DNA of 64,000 nt from Trichopria drosophilae (lineage: Eukaryota > Arthropoda > Insecta > Hymenoptera > Diapriidae). Position numbers and translations under genes: made by a program. Position 1 is the first letter of the stretch; each line of letters begins with the position of its first letter. The DNA is taken from positions 124,001 to 188,000 of the forward strand of contig CM059585.1 in NCBI GenBank assembly GCA_030407085.1, in the 5' to 3' direction. Below, in pieces: positions 1 to 11,400 of this stretch. Below the pieces are notes generated by a model. That model had not been told where the DNA came from. It made no database searches and worked only from the letters and a program-made list of their open reading frames with translations.

Positions 1-2
1 AT

Positions 3-497
3 GGAAAATTGGACAAAGATATTGATTTAGAAAACGGAATCGTACAGAAAATCGGCTTGGACACTGACAGCGAAGATAGCAATGCAGACGAAGACACAAA
101 AATGTTAGCACTGGAAGAACCGATGGAACGCAGCAAAAGTAAAAACAGTAACAATAGTTTCAATAGAGATAACGAAAGGCACAGTCGTTCCAGTAAATAC
201 ATAATGCAAGATGAAACTGTATTGAAACACTTATTACACGACTCGGACCAGGTCAAACAAACGAATGACATAAAAAGTGACTTAACCAGTTTAAATTCAT
301 ATTGTCCAGAATTAACTCGAATAATTCAGACTGATAGTCAAATGAATGCTAGAGAAATCGCAACTCAGACTTCTCTTCCCCTTGACATTTTAGAAATGGA
401 AGAACTGAAACAGTCAATTGATGACATCATCAACAGTCGTAACTGCAGTTCGAAAGGAACCCAGATTTCTGCACTACCCAAGAAATGTAAAAAATAG
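3..497 (+). CDS. C-terminal exon of an unrecognised acidic protein (partial)
   Basis: An open frame runs from the left edge to a TAG at 495-497 with no in-frame stop, so this is probably the last coding exon of a gene that begins outside the window. No ATG opens the frame here. The ~164 visible residues are hydrophilic and rich in Ser, Asp, Glu and Asn, with an acidic stretch near the start (TDSEDSNADEDT), a basic C-terminus (PKKCKK) and no membrane segment. Two short motifs resemble binding sites for the dynein light chain LC8: EIATQTS, and SSKGTQIS near the end. I do not recognise the family. Open length and amino-acid composition support real coding sequence over chance in this AT-rich DNA, but an exon boundary inside the segment cannot be excluded. 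Confidence 0.5.
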   Translation, partial: GKLDKDIDLENGIVQKIGLDTDSEDSNADEDTKMLALEEPMERSKSKNSNNSFNRDNERHSRSSKYIMQDETVLKHLLHDSDQVKQTNDIKSDLTSLNSYCPELTRIIQTDSQMNAREIATQTSLPLDILEMEELKQSIDDIINSRNCSSKGTQISALPKKCKK

Positions 498-1014
498 CCA
501 AAGCAAAGACTGTAATATACATGTACGCTTTTGTCGTCAAAACTGACTCGATCTGTTCGCATCGTTATACATTTTTGGATGCAACTTGTGTCATACGAAA
601 ATACGGTTACATGTCTAAATAACGCACTTCAAAATAACAAATTACCAAAATATCACCGTCAAAATATCACAAAAAAAAATGAACAAATTATCGAATAGCT
701 CAGTTTCTGATGAAATGACACCTACAATAATTAATAAAAGAAGTGGTACAAGTTAACAAATTTCAAAAATACAAAACAATAATACTTACCACTTTGTCGA
801 CCAAAATTACACTGAAAAATATTCTACACATCTCTGTGTTATCCCTCGGAGCGTATTGTATTATACATATAACCGTTAAAATTTAATAATCTTTTTCCCT
901 TTTGGTTTACAACAAACGAAAAACCCATGATTTCGAACTAACTAAATTAAATAATTATCCAACAAGTAATAGGTAATACAATAGACATGCTATGAACAAT
1001 GACAATAATAGCAC

Positions 1015-1196
1015 AGTAGAACTTCACTTTATTGTCCTACTCGGGGTTTTGCCTTTCATGTTGTTGTCCGACAAATGCGCATCTTCCACACGACATAATA
1101 TACGACACTGGAATTATGAAAGAGGGAAGAAGAACTAACTTCACCTGCGTGAAAGGAATCTCTGCAATGTGAAGGACAATAAAGTGAAGTTCTACT
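1015..1196. mobile_element. Short non-autonomous DNA transposon with perfect 24-bp terminal inverted repeats
   Basis: Positions 1015-1038 are the exact reverse complement of 1173-1196; the arm begins AGTAGAACTTCACTTTATTG. The 182-bp element has no coding capacity. An extra C before the left end (CAGTAGAAC) resembles pogo/Tigger-type termini, but a clear target-site duplication is not visible, so the exact ends are uncertain. Confidence 0.7.
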
Positions 1197-1263
1197 ATAT
1201 TATGTTTACATCGTCGTGATTAATATATAAATACATGTTTATGCAGTGTGATAATTTTTGGTA

Positions 1264-1482
1264 AACCTTTCAAAAGACTATTTCTTCTTAAAAAAAATTC
1301 GAAAGACACATTTTTGACGTATTTTTGCCTCCTGATTACGAATATAACAATAAAATTTGGCGATCGGACGTACTGAAGCCGTTATCTTCCTTTTTTTCAG
1401 TTTTTTGAGTTTATTTTGAAAAATACGTCAAAAAAGTGTCTTTCGAATTTTCTTTTAGAGGAAGTAGTTTTTTGAAAGGTAT
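1264..1482. repeat. Imperfect palindrome (MITE-like)
   Basis: About 60 bp at 1264-1325 is repeated inverted at 1422-1482 with a few mismatches. The core shared by both arms is ATTCGAAAGACAC followed by TTTGACGTATTTTT. The ~100-bp loop has no ORF. The arrangement fits a short fold-back or MITE copy. Confidence 0.6.
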
Positions 1483-2969
1483 ACATATTTTTGTAATGTA
1501 TTATTAAAATTTTGTGATATTTTGACGCGAGATATTTTTGTCGTGTGATCTTTATCTGCCCTTTGAGGTTAATTGGTCCTTTTTTTTTTTTTTCGTGTTA
1601 GACGCGTATTATATAATACGGTATTATTTAGACGTGTTACCGAAAATACTGTGATACAACATTTTTACTATCACCGCAATGCCATTTTTCGAGACAGTGG
1701 CTTATTTACCAAAAAATACTTTAAGGATTTAACATTTTGTCAAATCTTTGAATCGCTGCCATAATTTCAGATCTGACTCGCACAGTAGTACGTTACAACG
1801 CTTAATCACTGTATATAATGTGAATATGTAATTAGTGTTCGAAATCAGTTATAAAGAATTTCTTATATCGTTAAACGAATTTTTAGACTGATTTTTTATA
1901 TTTAGAGTAGATTTTGGCACTTGTCTCGACAATACATATGTGAAACGCTTATAGATAATTCTTATCTAATGATATAAAACATAAATCCGTCTATTAATTT
2001 TTTTAAAATTCCTTTAAAAGTGAAGATTTTATTTACACGTTTTATAACAAGTGCTCGACTGAATTTTATGTTAAGATTTTATTGTATCCGTACTATTCAT
2101 TTCGAATGTTTCGCCATAAGAATTTATTATTAATTCGCCATTTATTTTCAAAGCTATTCACTTGGAATGCAATAATCGATAGTTACTCTATGCAAGTAAC
2201 TTTAATACTGAACGTATTAGTCAATTATTATTGATTCGCTATTAGAAACTTATAACGACAAACAACGATTACAAATTTTATAAAAATGTAATATAATCAT
2301 CGATTGTTGACAGTTTTGAACGATGGACATAAATTTTTTAAAAAATTCTAGGATTGCACATGTTTTTGTACATAGTTCTAAAGATAACGAAAGCTTTTTA
2401 GAATTTTTACACTTTATTAAGTACTTAAATTACATGTAATTCGTTTGTAGATAATTACACACATACGAAGATGATCGAGTTGCATTATTGTGCAATATAA
2501 ATGCATGTTATTGCAATGTCTAAGTAATATTGCACTGCGATTTTATGAAATAAAAATATTTTTAATTATTACCATGTTTTATTACTCGACCATAAATATT
2601 CTAATGTCTTTAACATATGAAAGTTATTTGTATAAAGATATAAACATTCCTTACGATTGCCCCAGCTATTCAAGGCACTACTTGTACAAATTACGATTAT
2701 CAGAAATTTCTCGGATCTAATCCAAATTGTCATACATTTTAGAGTTAAAAACTCTTAAATGTCAAATACACAAAGTATATTAAACTTGGAAATACGCTCT
2801 CGAATATTTGCTTTTAAGCTTAAACGAGTTCATAAAGATAAAATCTCTAACAGAAAAGTTGAATCTCATAACTTTAAAGTACAAATTCGCCTCTCTGTAA
2901 AAAGTAAATTAACATGCAAAAATAAAATATAAAGATTAAAATATATAATAACTTGTATAAACGTACATA

Positions 2970-3461
2970 TCATAGCTGTATGTTCACTTGAACTTTGGGA
3001 TCTTGAATTTTTGTTTCGTGTTTGACAATTGAAAACGTCGATTCACTATTAGTAAAAGAAATGTCATTTTTATCCGTTGCATCTTCGTGGGACGAAGCGT
3101 TGTTTTCTGCTTTTTCTACTGGCATCTCGCAGCTCGATTTGTCTCCTTGTAAAATGAAGTCAACGTCGTGTCTACTGCAAAAGTTTATTAACCATCCGGC
3201 ACTATTCTTAAAGTCGACAGGGCCGTGGAATTTTTCGTTCAGGAACAAAGCCATTTCACTGAGTTCGTGCCAGGTTAATGTACGATTAGAATTTTTGCAT
3301 TGTACGATCCAATTCAGCAAAAGTGATTCGTACTGATGAGATCTCCCGTCCGTTGTCCTTTCGTACAGGACACAATTTTCATCGTTTTCTTTATCCTCCG
3401 TTAGATCACTTGACGGAGATGGATTTATTCGAACAAATCTTTCTTCTAAATCTTGTTCCAT
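2970..3461 (-). CDS. CENP-B/Tigger-type helix-turn-helix protein
   Basis: A 163-residue intronless frame starts with ATG at 3461 and stops with TGA at 2970. Residues ~45-100 match the CENP-B-type helix-turn-helix (HTH_Tnp_Tc5): the order is SLLLNWIVQC, then ALFLNEKF, then DFKNSAGWLINF, then SRHDV. In CENP-B, jerky and Tigger/pogo transposases the same module ends in F-K-x-S-x-G-W-L-x-x-F-x-x-R-H. That module binds DNA. No DDE catalytic domain follows, so this is either a domesticated DNA-binding protein or a truncated transposase. The N-terminus is acidic (LTEDKENDENC) and the tail is Ser/Asp/Glu-rich and looks disordered. The uninterrupted frame and normal coding composition argue for a gene and against a decayed transposon, but an upstream exon is possible. 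It is divergent from ARPC5. Confidence 0.65.
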   Translation of the reverse strand: MEQDLEERFVRINPSPSSDLTEDKENDENCVLYERTTDGRSHQYESLLLNWIVQCKNSNRTLTWHELSEMALFLNEKFHGPVDFKNSAGWLINFCSRHDVDFILQGDKSSCEMPVEKAENNASSHEDATDKNDISFTNSESTFSIVKHETKIQDPKVQVNIQL

Positions 3462-3886
3462 TCTGAAAATTATTATAAAAAATGTATTGAGTAAATTTTA
3501 TTTATGTAATTGCAGTCTAATTCTTTCATGTTTGCAAAATATCAATGCAGAAAAATCAAATTAATTTCAAAGTTTAAGTAAAAAATGAAATAATTAAAAC
3601 AGATAAGAAACTGTTCTGCACCACGTTATTTTAATACAAATACACTTTAATAGTAAACTAAAAAAACGCTACCTTGTTAAAAAAATTATTTTCTTTCTGT
3701 GATGATTATTGGTACTAAATTGTTTACAGAAATTGCGGAAAGCGATTTACAGCGTTTACAGCTGAAATCCCACCAATAGATTTTATTGTGTGCGTGATTT
3801 TAAACATAGGGTGAGAAACTGAGATTTTTAACGAGAGATGGAGTTACGGGACTCGGACATAAACGAACACTAGAGGGCAGCTCTTG

Positions 3887-4085
3887 TTAAGGGGGTTAAG
3901 TGCTCCGCTGATAAGGTAGGAATTTACGCTGAAAATCGAAAATTAAAAATGTCTAAATCAATTTTTCAAAATTTAGACTCTGTAAGAGTAATTCTAATTA
4001 CCGTACATGTCTGCTCAAGGAACTTCAAAGAAATTAATGGAGAATGGACCGTAAACTATTGGAAATAAGTAACTTTTCGATGGTT
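3887..4085. repeat. Half copy of palindromic MITE family A
   Basis: Begins TTAAGGGGGTTAAGTGCTCC, then GATAAGGTAGGAATTT, and runs through CAAAGAAATTAATGGAGAA to GGAAATAAGTAACTTT. The same arm recurs at 12541, 19500, 19758, 32677 and, inverted, at 35000. Only one arm is present. It lies in the divergent promoter interval upstream of ARPC5. Confidence 0.65.
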
Positions 4086-4551
4086 TTTTCGTACTTAAGT
4101 CGCTAATTTGAATGCTTTCACCTTTATTTTTAAAATGACTGTATAGACACTTTAGAGTTCAAGTTTCAAGAATACGATTTCTTTACTTCAAGCAAGAATT
4201 TCGAAAAGATTTCAGTGTAAAAAAACCGAGATAAAAAAATATATTTGAAAAATTCTTATATTTTTGGAAAATATCATGTATTAGCCTTTACATACGTAGA
4301 TTTTTTTTTCTTAATATCAGGTTCTAAAAAGAAGGACACTTGTTCCGTCTGAACTCTTTACATTACAGAGCCATCTACAATTGGTTTAGTGAACTACAGA
4401 TATGTACGTACAATAGGAGGTACATTGTAGAATCTACATCTAGCATTTTGTACTTCATGGGTTGACAACAGAGTGACAATTGTGACAAACCGGGCGTGAT
4501 CTTTCTCCGTGTATATTCCAAAATCGAAACGTCATATAAATTAGAAAAACA

Positions 4552-5165
4552 ATGTCAAGACTGAAAGAACAGACTACGGGAAGTGCATTTCGCAGAATCG
4601 ATGTGGACCAATACAGTGAAAATCATTTTAAAGAAGAGGACCCCGATGCAGGTGTAACTGCCCTCACCGGACCAGACGAAGGAGAAATTTTGGGACTTCT
4701 TGGACAATATCCTTTCTAAATTTACTATTAATAATAAATGCATGTATATTATAAAAACAAAAATTTTCCTTAATTAAAAATCAAGGGCAGAAATGCGGAA
4801 GCTTTGATATCGGTACTGAAATCTGCACCACTCGCTAGTAAAAATCAGCAAGTTAAGGTAACCTCAAATTTCTTATTTACTCTATGACTCATGAATTCTT
4901 CGTAAAGTTACGTTCTTAATTCCAGGACAGTGCAAGAAATCTAACGCAAAAAGTTCTTCTAAGTATAAAAACGACTCAGATAGACGATTGCATAGCTCAA
5001 CTGGACCGTGATCTTATGGACGTTCTAATGAAGTACATATATCGAGGCTTCGAAATTCCCGTGGAAGGAAGCAGCGGTCATTTACTTGTGTGGCACGAAA
5101 AACTATACAGTGTTAGCGGAGTGGGCAGCATTGTCCGAGTGTTCTCCGACAGCAAGAGGGCTTGA
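4552..5165 (+). CDS. ARPC5: Arp2/3 complex subunit 5 (p16-Arc), three exons
   Basis: Exons are 4552-4706, 4785-4857 and 4926-5165, joining to 155 codons (human ARPC5 has 151). The product is the smallest subunit of the Arp2/3 complex, which nucleates branched actin filaments in the cytoplasm. Family signatures are visible in order: FRRIDVDQY near the N-terminus, TGPDEGEI before the first intron, KNQQVK at the end of exon 2, then LMKYIYRGFEIP, LLVWHEK and GVGSIVRVFSD at the C-terminus. The start follows an A-rich context (AAACAATG) and matches the family N-terminus. Intron 2 is GT-AG (AAG/GTAACC ... TTCCAG/GAC). Intron 1 has no GT donor and instead carries U12-type signals; see its own entry. 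The gene converges on PDCD10, with 311 bp between their stops. Confidence 0.95.
4707..4784 (+). other. U12-type (minor spliceosome) intron in ARPC5, apparent AT-AA ends
   Basis: The frame joins ...LLGQ to GRNAEAL only by removing ~78 bp that has no GT donor. The 5' end reads ATATCCTTT, the classical U12 AT-type 5' splice site. TTCCTTAAT at 4766-4774 matches the U12 branch-site consensus TTCCTTRAY and lies about 11 nt from the 3' end. Exon 1 ends in phase 2 (GGA CA), so the frame needs exon 2 to begin G-GGC at 4785, leaving terminal AA. AT-AG ending one base later would shift the frame. Rare AT-AA and AT-AG U12 introns are known. Confidence 0.8.
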
Positions 5166-5451
5166 AAGTCCAAAATATTTAATGTTACCAAACTAACCTT
5201 CTTTGTTGTTTTCAAACTTGAGTAACGACAAAGGTGTAGATAGCGTTACGAAAAGAACAAAACCGCTGCCGATTTATGTCGGCTGGTTTTTTTTAATTTT
5301 CAACGTTTCAAGTCGCCCAGTGCTTGTTTTATTTGTATAATTTTCTGAGGATACGCGAGGTAAAAAGATGGCGTTTAATAATTTTGTTAAACATATATTA
5401 TACGTGAAAACATCATTTGTTAGTAATATCATACATCTCTAATAATACATC

Positions 5452-5457
5452 TTTATT
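5452..5457 (-). terminator. Polyadenylation signal for PDCD10
   Basis: AATAAA on the minus strand, 19 bp beyond the PDCD10 stop codon. The intergenic gap to ARPC5 is only 311 bp, so both 3' UTRs must be short or overlap. Confidence 0.5.
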
Positions 5458-5476
5458 CACCAATAACACTCTACAG

Positions 5477-8400
5477 TTATTCACACTTGCTTTTCACTGT
5501 AAGCATAATCATGTTGGTTTGAAGGATCAAGTACAAAGCGCTGACGAACACAGCATTTGCTCTGAAAAAATAACAAAGAATGAGTAATATTAATGCAACC
5601 GTATATTGATATGTCGCACTTACTGTCCTTCCTTGAAGTATTCTTTTAACGTATTGCTGAAACGTTTGCTGTATTTCACAAACTCCCTTTTACGCTGATC
5701 CAACGCTTGTTTCCCTGCCATTCCCGGAATAAAACCAGTTACTTCGTTCACTGCATCCAGCAACTTCTTAATCGCACTAGCGATTTCCCTAAAACGTTTA
5801 ATATTGTAACGTCTGCGAATCTACACAAAATCTGTAGTAAAGCGAAACGTACTTGATGGTTTCGAGGAATGTCTTTCGATCTGTTATTTCATCTGGAATC
5901 CTGCTTAAGATGCGTTTCAGAGATGTTGATTTTCGATGGAGTTCTTGAAACGATTCGATCAAAAATTTCGAATTCTCGCAGCAAGCAAGACGATACTCTA
6001 CAACTGAGATTTAAAAAACGTGTATATTACTACAATATTTTACGTAATTTTTTCGTTTTAACTTAAAAGTCTTACTGTCATTATCTGATGCGACACCTTG
6101 AAGACGTAAGACGCTTTCGTTCATATCCAGATTTAGCTCTGCACGACGTACCAGTCCGAGTACAAGATCGTACACAATTCCTGGATGAGCATTTTCTGCT
6201 TTAGTGAGTGCGCCACGCAATGTTTGTGCTGCGACTATATTTTGTTTCTCCAACTAAATAAGAAAATATCCAAAGAATGGTAAGAATTTTTTAAAATCTA
6301 TTAATAGGGGAAGGCGGGCCGAAGCGGCGAGGATTTTTTCCGTGTATCATATCTCTCCTTGAATTTCGTATTTAGGATGATGCAAAGTATCATTTGATAG
6401 GTAATTTCATAGTCACATGCATGTTATTTACGGTATATGTTTTACAGATGGCCAGCTGTGACCAATTTAACAAATTTTTACGTTATTATTGTTTGTTTTG
6501 ATAAAAATAAAATTTCCACGTTGGTGGAATGAACCTCTTCAGATATATCAAAGTTTCCAACAGTAAAAAAAGAAATAAAAGGATCTTCGGAAGCTTTGAA
6601 TACCCGTATTATATCAGGATCACATATTTTAACTTCATCTTTAGTTACTCAATGCATTCATCGAAAGGGAGTTCTAAATTAAAAAATAATCACAGAATAG
6701 AGACATCTGGGCAAAAATTTTGCCGCCAGGTATGACATCTCATTATACAAACACAAAAAAGGAACAATTCATGTTTTATAAATAAGTTCAAAAAATATAC
6801 TTTTAGAATAAATATATAAATAGTGATTATTAAACTGCCAAAATGAAAATATTGATCATTCTGAGAACAAAGTACAGGAAAATGACTTGAAAATTTTGTT
6901 TAAAAATTACATTTCTCGCTCCCAAAGGTAACTAAGAGAACAAAAATGAAATATCATGTCTAAAAATGTGAAAAATGGTGTACACAAAGAAACCACATAT
7001 GATACTTTACAATCAGTATGATCATAATGGAAATATTTGAGATTCTTCACTTCGCCCCGTCTTCCCCTATATTGACATTTGAAAATATAGTTTGAGACTT
7101 CTGGATAATTCTAAAACTGTCAAAAAAGTAAGGAAACTTTGCGTCACAAACATTCACCTGACATAGGATGACACTTTGACGAGGAAAATCAACTTCAAAA
7201 TTTGACATCAAACTTTAAACGGGAGCGTTGCACAGGCATTACGGAATTTAAAAAGTGATCTGCTTCAAGAAGCGTGCCAAAAGAGTTAACAAAAAGTGAA
7301 TTTGAACAAAAAATACTTAAAATATTCTTCAATTTTTACCAGAGAACATAAAGAGTTTGTTAAGTGTACCATAAACGTGAATTTGGACACTTTGTACCGT
7401 TGTGTAACGCTTTATTTTTTTTAGGGTATAACGCAAAGTTTCCACGTTTTTTGACAGATCCCAGGACCATTGGGAAAAGTTAAGGTTCTATTTAATTTTT
7501 TAAATCTGACTTAAAACTCCTTTGCGTTCTCGAATGTGTAAACTATTCTGCCAAAAAGTGAAAAAATTTTAAACTGATGTATAATTCGACTTTTGCAACT
7601 TTATTTTTGTAATAAACCTTTAAAAACATTTCTCGTTGAAAATTCTGGAGGTAAATATAAGCACTACTAAATTTCATTAATTTTTCCCAACGTTAAAATG
7701 TTTACGATATATATATTTAAAAAGATACATTCAGTTCTTTCATTATTATAGTTTAAAATTAGATAATCAATATGTATACTAGAGTATCCATTGAAAAGGT
7801 CAAGCAGGTAATTTTTCTATGCACCCCTTCAGTTTGTGTTGCAAATAAATTTTCAGTCACGAATTTTTCCAGTGATGGTTTTTTTCTTAAATTTGGTATA
7901 CAGGGGTTTCGAGCCGCTGATTACGAATCCGGTATCAGATTTACAGAATTAAAAATGGCGGATCCAATATAAGACCAAATTACCGTTTCTCAGAATTTTG
8001 GTCGGCCATATTGGATCCGCCATTTTGAATTTTGTAAATCCAGTGTCCCCAAAAACCCTGTATACCAGACATCAAATAATAATAACTATTAATTCGTCCT
8101 GGCATGAATTTCTTTTGAAAATTATGCATTTTTGAAAATAATTTCTTATTCACAATCATTATTTTACACTATATTCTGCAATATTATTATTTTTAATAAC
8201 GTTTATTGGATTCTTAGTAATGAAATTATTGATGAACCACTCATAAACGATGAGAAGTTGATACCATATAGGTAGGACACTGGTGTCCAACTGTAATGAA
8301 AAGGGTTAATTTATATTACGATCAATATTTATAAAAACGTTCCACGAAAAATTCTATGAAATGCAAACATTTAATTATTTTTACAAATAAAGTTTAGATT

Positions 8401-11400
8401 TAGTAATGCATTTTCATTCAATGAGTTTTCTAAAATGTCAAGACATTTTATACTTTTGAACAATTTCGAGTCAATGTAATAGTTTTTAAAGATCCAATTT
8501 GTTTGTATACTAAATTAATATTAGAAAAAGTGTAACCGTTTCAGTGGATATTGAACATAATTTTGAAGTAAATTCTAGTTAATTACTTGGAAATTAAACT
8601 TAGAAAATTAATGTTTTATAGTAATGGCTAGTTGATCAAAATCAAGAGAGATGAGATTTATCTCGACTTATTATCATTGTTATCTTTTAGGATAAAGATC
8701 TTTTGTAGTTAAACTACATTTTATTTGAAATATTTCTGCTTCCTTTCAATTACAACCTGATATAGAACATTGTAAGAACTCAAGAGATGAATATGCCTTC
8801 GATACATACTCGCAAATGATCAGAAAAAGAAAGAGTTCTATCAAACAAAATATCTAAATCCTCGATAATCAAACAAAGTTCTAAAGACTCGTTGTTCAGC
8901 TTATACGTAAATTCAATTGCTTTTGAGCCTCTGAAAAAGGACATAAATTTACATTTCGATGTATTCAATTTTAATTTATTCCTGTGAGACCGCATCTCTA
9001 AAGCCTCTAGATGACGCTGTAACCTTGAGGCATTACAAGGAGACCTAATCTGCGCATATAATTTGACATCATCAGCAAAAATTAAAATATTCGAGTGTTT
9101 AATATTGTGTTGTCGTTTATAAATAACGTAAACAGAATCATTTAATCGATTAGAGAATATTGTAATGAATAACTCGTCAATATTTTTCTCAGCATCAATA
9201 AAGAAAGAAGCTAATAGCAACCATTATAGTGTTTGGTAATAAGGTCAAGTCAAAAAATTTTTTACACACCTCTTCAATTTGTTGCAAATAAATTTAAAAA
9301 AATGTTAAGTGTAGTTTGTAGACACCTGAAGTTTAACATTGTTATTACGTAAGAAAATTAATTTTTTCAAATTTTTCTTCTCCAACTTTATAAAATATAA
9401 AAAAGTCTCAACTTTTGCATACCATTTTCCAAACTTTTTCTAAATCCCCTCCAAAAATATTATCCACAACTCTTATACGAATTAATTTACTAAATTCAGA
9501 CATCAGATTTCATCATCTTCGGGATCTTACTAGCAAAATACACTCCGGTTGAGTAAAATACGACTATTTAAAGCTGAGTTATCGTATGTTTTGTACAATA
9601 GTTCTTTTCGACAAAAATTTGATATAGGGAAATACAATATGTTTTCTGTTCTTGTAACAATTTCAGAAAAAACTAAACAATATTAGGCTGTGGATGATTA
9701 TATTTCACATCTTTTTGCGCATCTATTTGCCTACTTACTCAAGGCAAACATCATGGCTAGCATGAAATCTGATTTTAGTGTTGAAAAACGACGAAGAAGA
9801 CATAATGTCATCCCGAAACGTTGTCAAATATTTTAAAGGCATTAAAATATTATGAGACAAAGAAATGGATCATTTTATTATATCTGGGTTTATGAATCTT
9901 TTGAATAGATTTGGAATTCGCAAAGAATTTTTAAGTGTTGATCCTTCTCTTTGGTATGAAAATGATTTTAAACACAGTTTACAAATTGTTTTAAAGCTCA
10001 GAGTAATCAATGATCGTGCAGGGAGAGCAGTACAACAATACACTCACACAGAATAAGGACTAAAATCCATATATACTTCAAATATAAAATGAATTTAATT
10101 TGTCACACGATGGATAGTAAAATTAATTAATAATCCTTCTTTCGATCTTCTTGTGTCAAAAAATAAAATACACTCACATCATGTAGGTCGATATTTCGAC
10201 GATATATTAATAATAAGATGTATTTGCACAACTCTGATTCTCTTTTGGAGCATCTTAATTACGGACCAAGACATATTAGATGTAGTCAAGGGATTGCATT
10301 ATAGTTACAGTTATGGACCTGGCCTTATACCTGCCCTTTTTTTAAAACTTTGCATTACTTTTCTTCCTAAACCTCTAAGATTTTTATTTAATAAGTCGAT
10401 TGAGACTGGAGTTATGCCGACTGCTTGGAAACAATCGTTTATTACAGCAATTTTCAAATCTGGAGATTGCATAAGCAACAAATATTATTTCTCGACCTCT
10501 TGCTTTCAATTTTCGTAATTTTTATAAATAATTTTTTATTTAGACGGTCATCATACAAAAAATAAAATTAAGAAAAAATCCAAAATGGTTTTCGATGGAA
10601 AACACGAAATGTGAGTAATAAGCAAGTTGTAAAGGAAAAATTGGAGTGGGAATCATCTCCAAAATAAAGGCAATATTATAAATTACTGACCTGTTTTAAT
10701 TATTTGAATTATTCCAAAGATTTTAGATGCTATAGTGACTGCAAAGATAACCGTGGTATTTTCATCGGTTATTATTCCTGAACAGCATGGGTTTGTAAAG
10801 GGTAGATCCACATTAACTAACTACTGACTCTATACTAATTTTATTTCTAAAACTTTAGAGGAATTTGCGCAGGTGAACTCAGTCTACCTTGAATTTCTAT
10901 TGTCTTTGTTACGCTCGATCATGGCATCTTAGTGTCTAAATTAGCTTCCATGGATATTCGGGGGAGTCTTCTAACGCGGATATCTTCCTTTATCTGTTCA
11001 TGTTATTTATAAACGACATCAAAATATTAAACACTCGAATATTTTAATTTTTGTTGATAATGTCAAATTATATGCGCAGATTAGGTCTCCTTGTGATGCC
11101 TCAAGGTTACAGCGTGATCTAGAGGCTTTAGAGATGCGGTCTCACAGGAATGAATTAAAATTGAATACATCAAAATGTAAATTTATGTCCTTTTTCAGAG
11201 GCTCAAAAGCAATTGAATTTACGTATAAGCTGAACAACGAGTCTTTAGAACCTTGTTCGATTATCAAGGATTTAGATATTTTGTTTGATAGAACTCTTTC
11301 TTTTTCTGTTCATTTGCGAGTATGTATCGAAGGCATATTCATCTCTTGAGTTCTTACAATGTTCTATATCAGGTTGTAATTGAAAGGAAGCAGAAATATT

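Larger units (their letters stand above)
498..2969. other. Intergenic, no gene seen
   Basis: AT-rich DNA between the first gene and the CENP-B-type gene. It holds two small palindromic elements (1015-1196 and 1264-1482) and otherwise only short chance ORFs. The part next to 497 should include the 3' UTR of the first gene, and the part next to 2969 the 3' UTR of the minus-strand gene. Confidence 0.5.

Noticed and set aside
3022..3336. 104-codon plus-strand frame
   Set aside because: Antisense to the CENP-B-type HTH gene, whose minus-strand translation has a recognisable domain.
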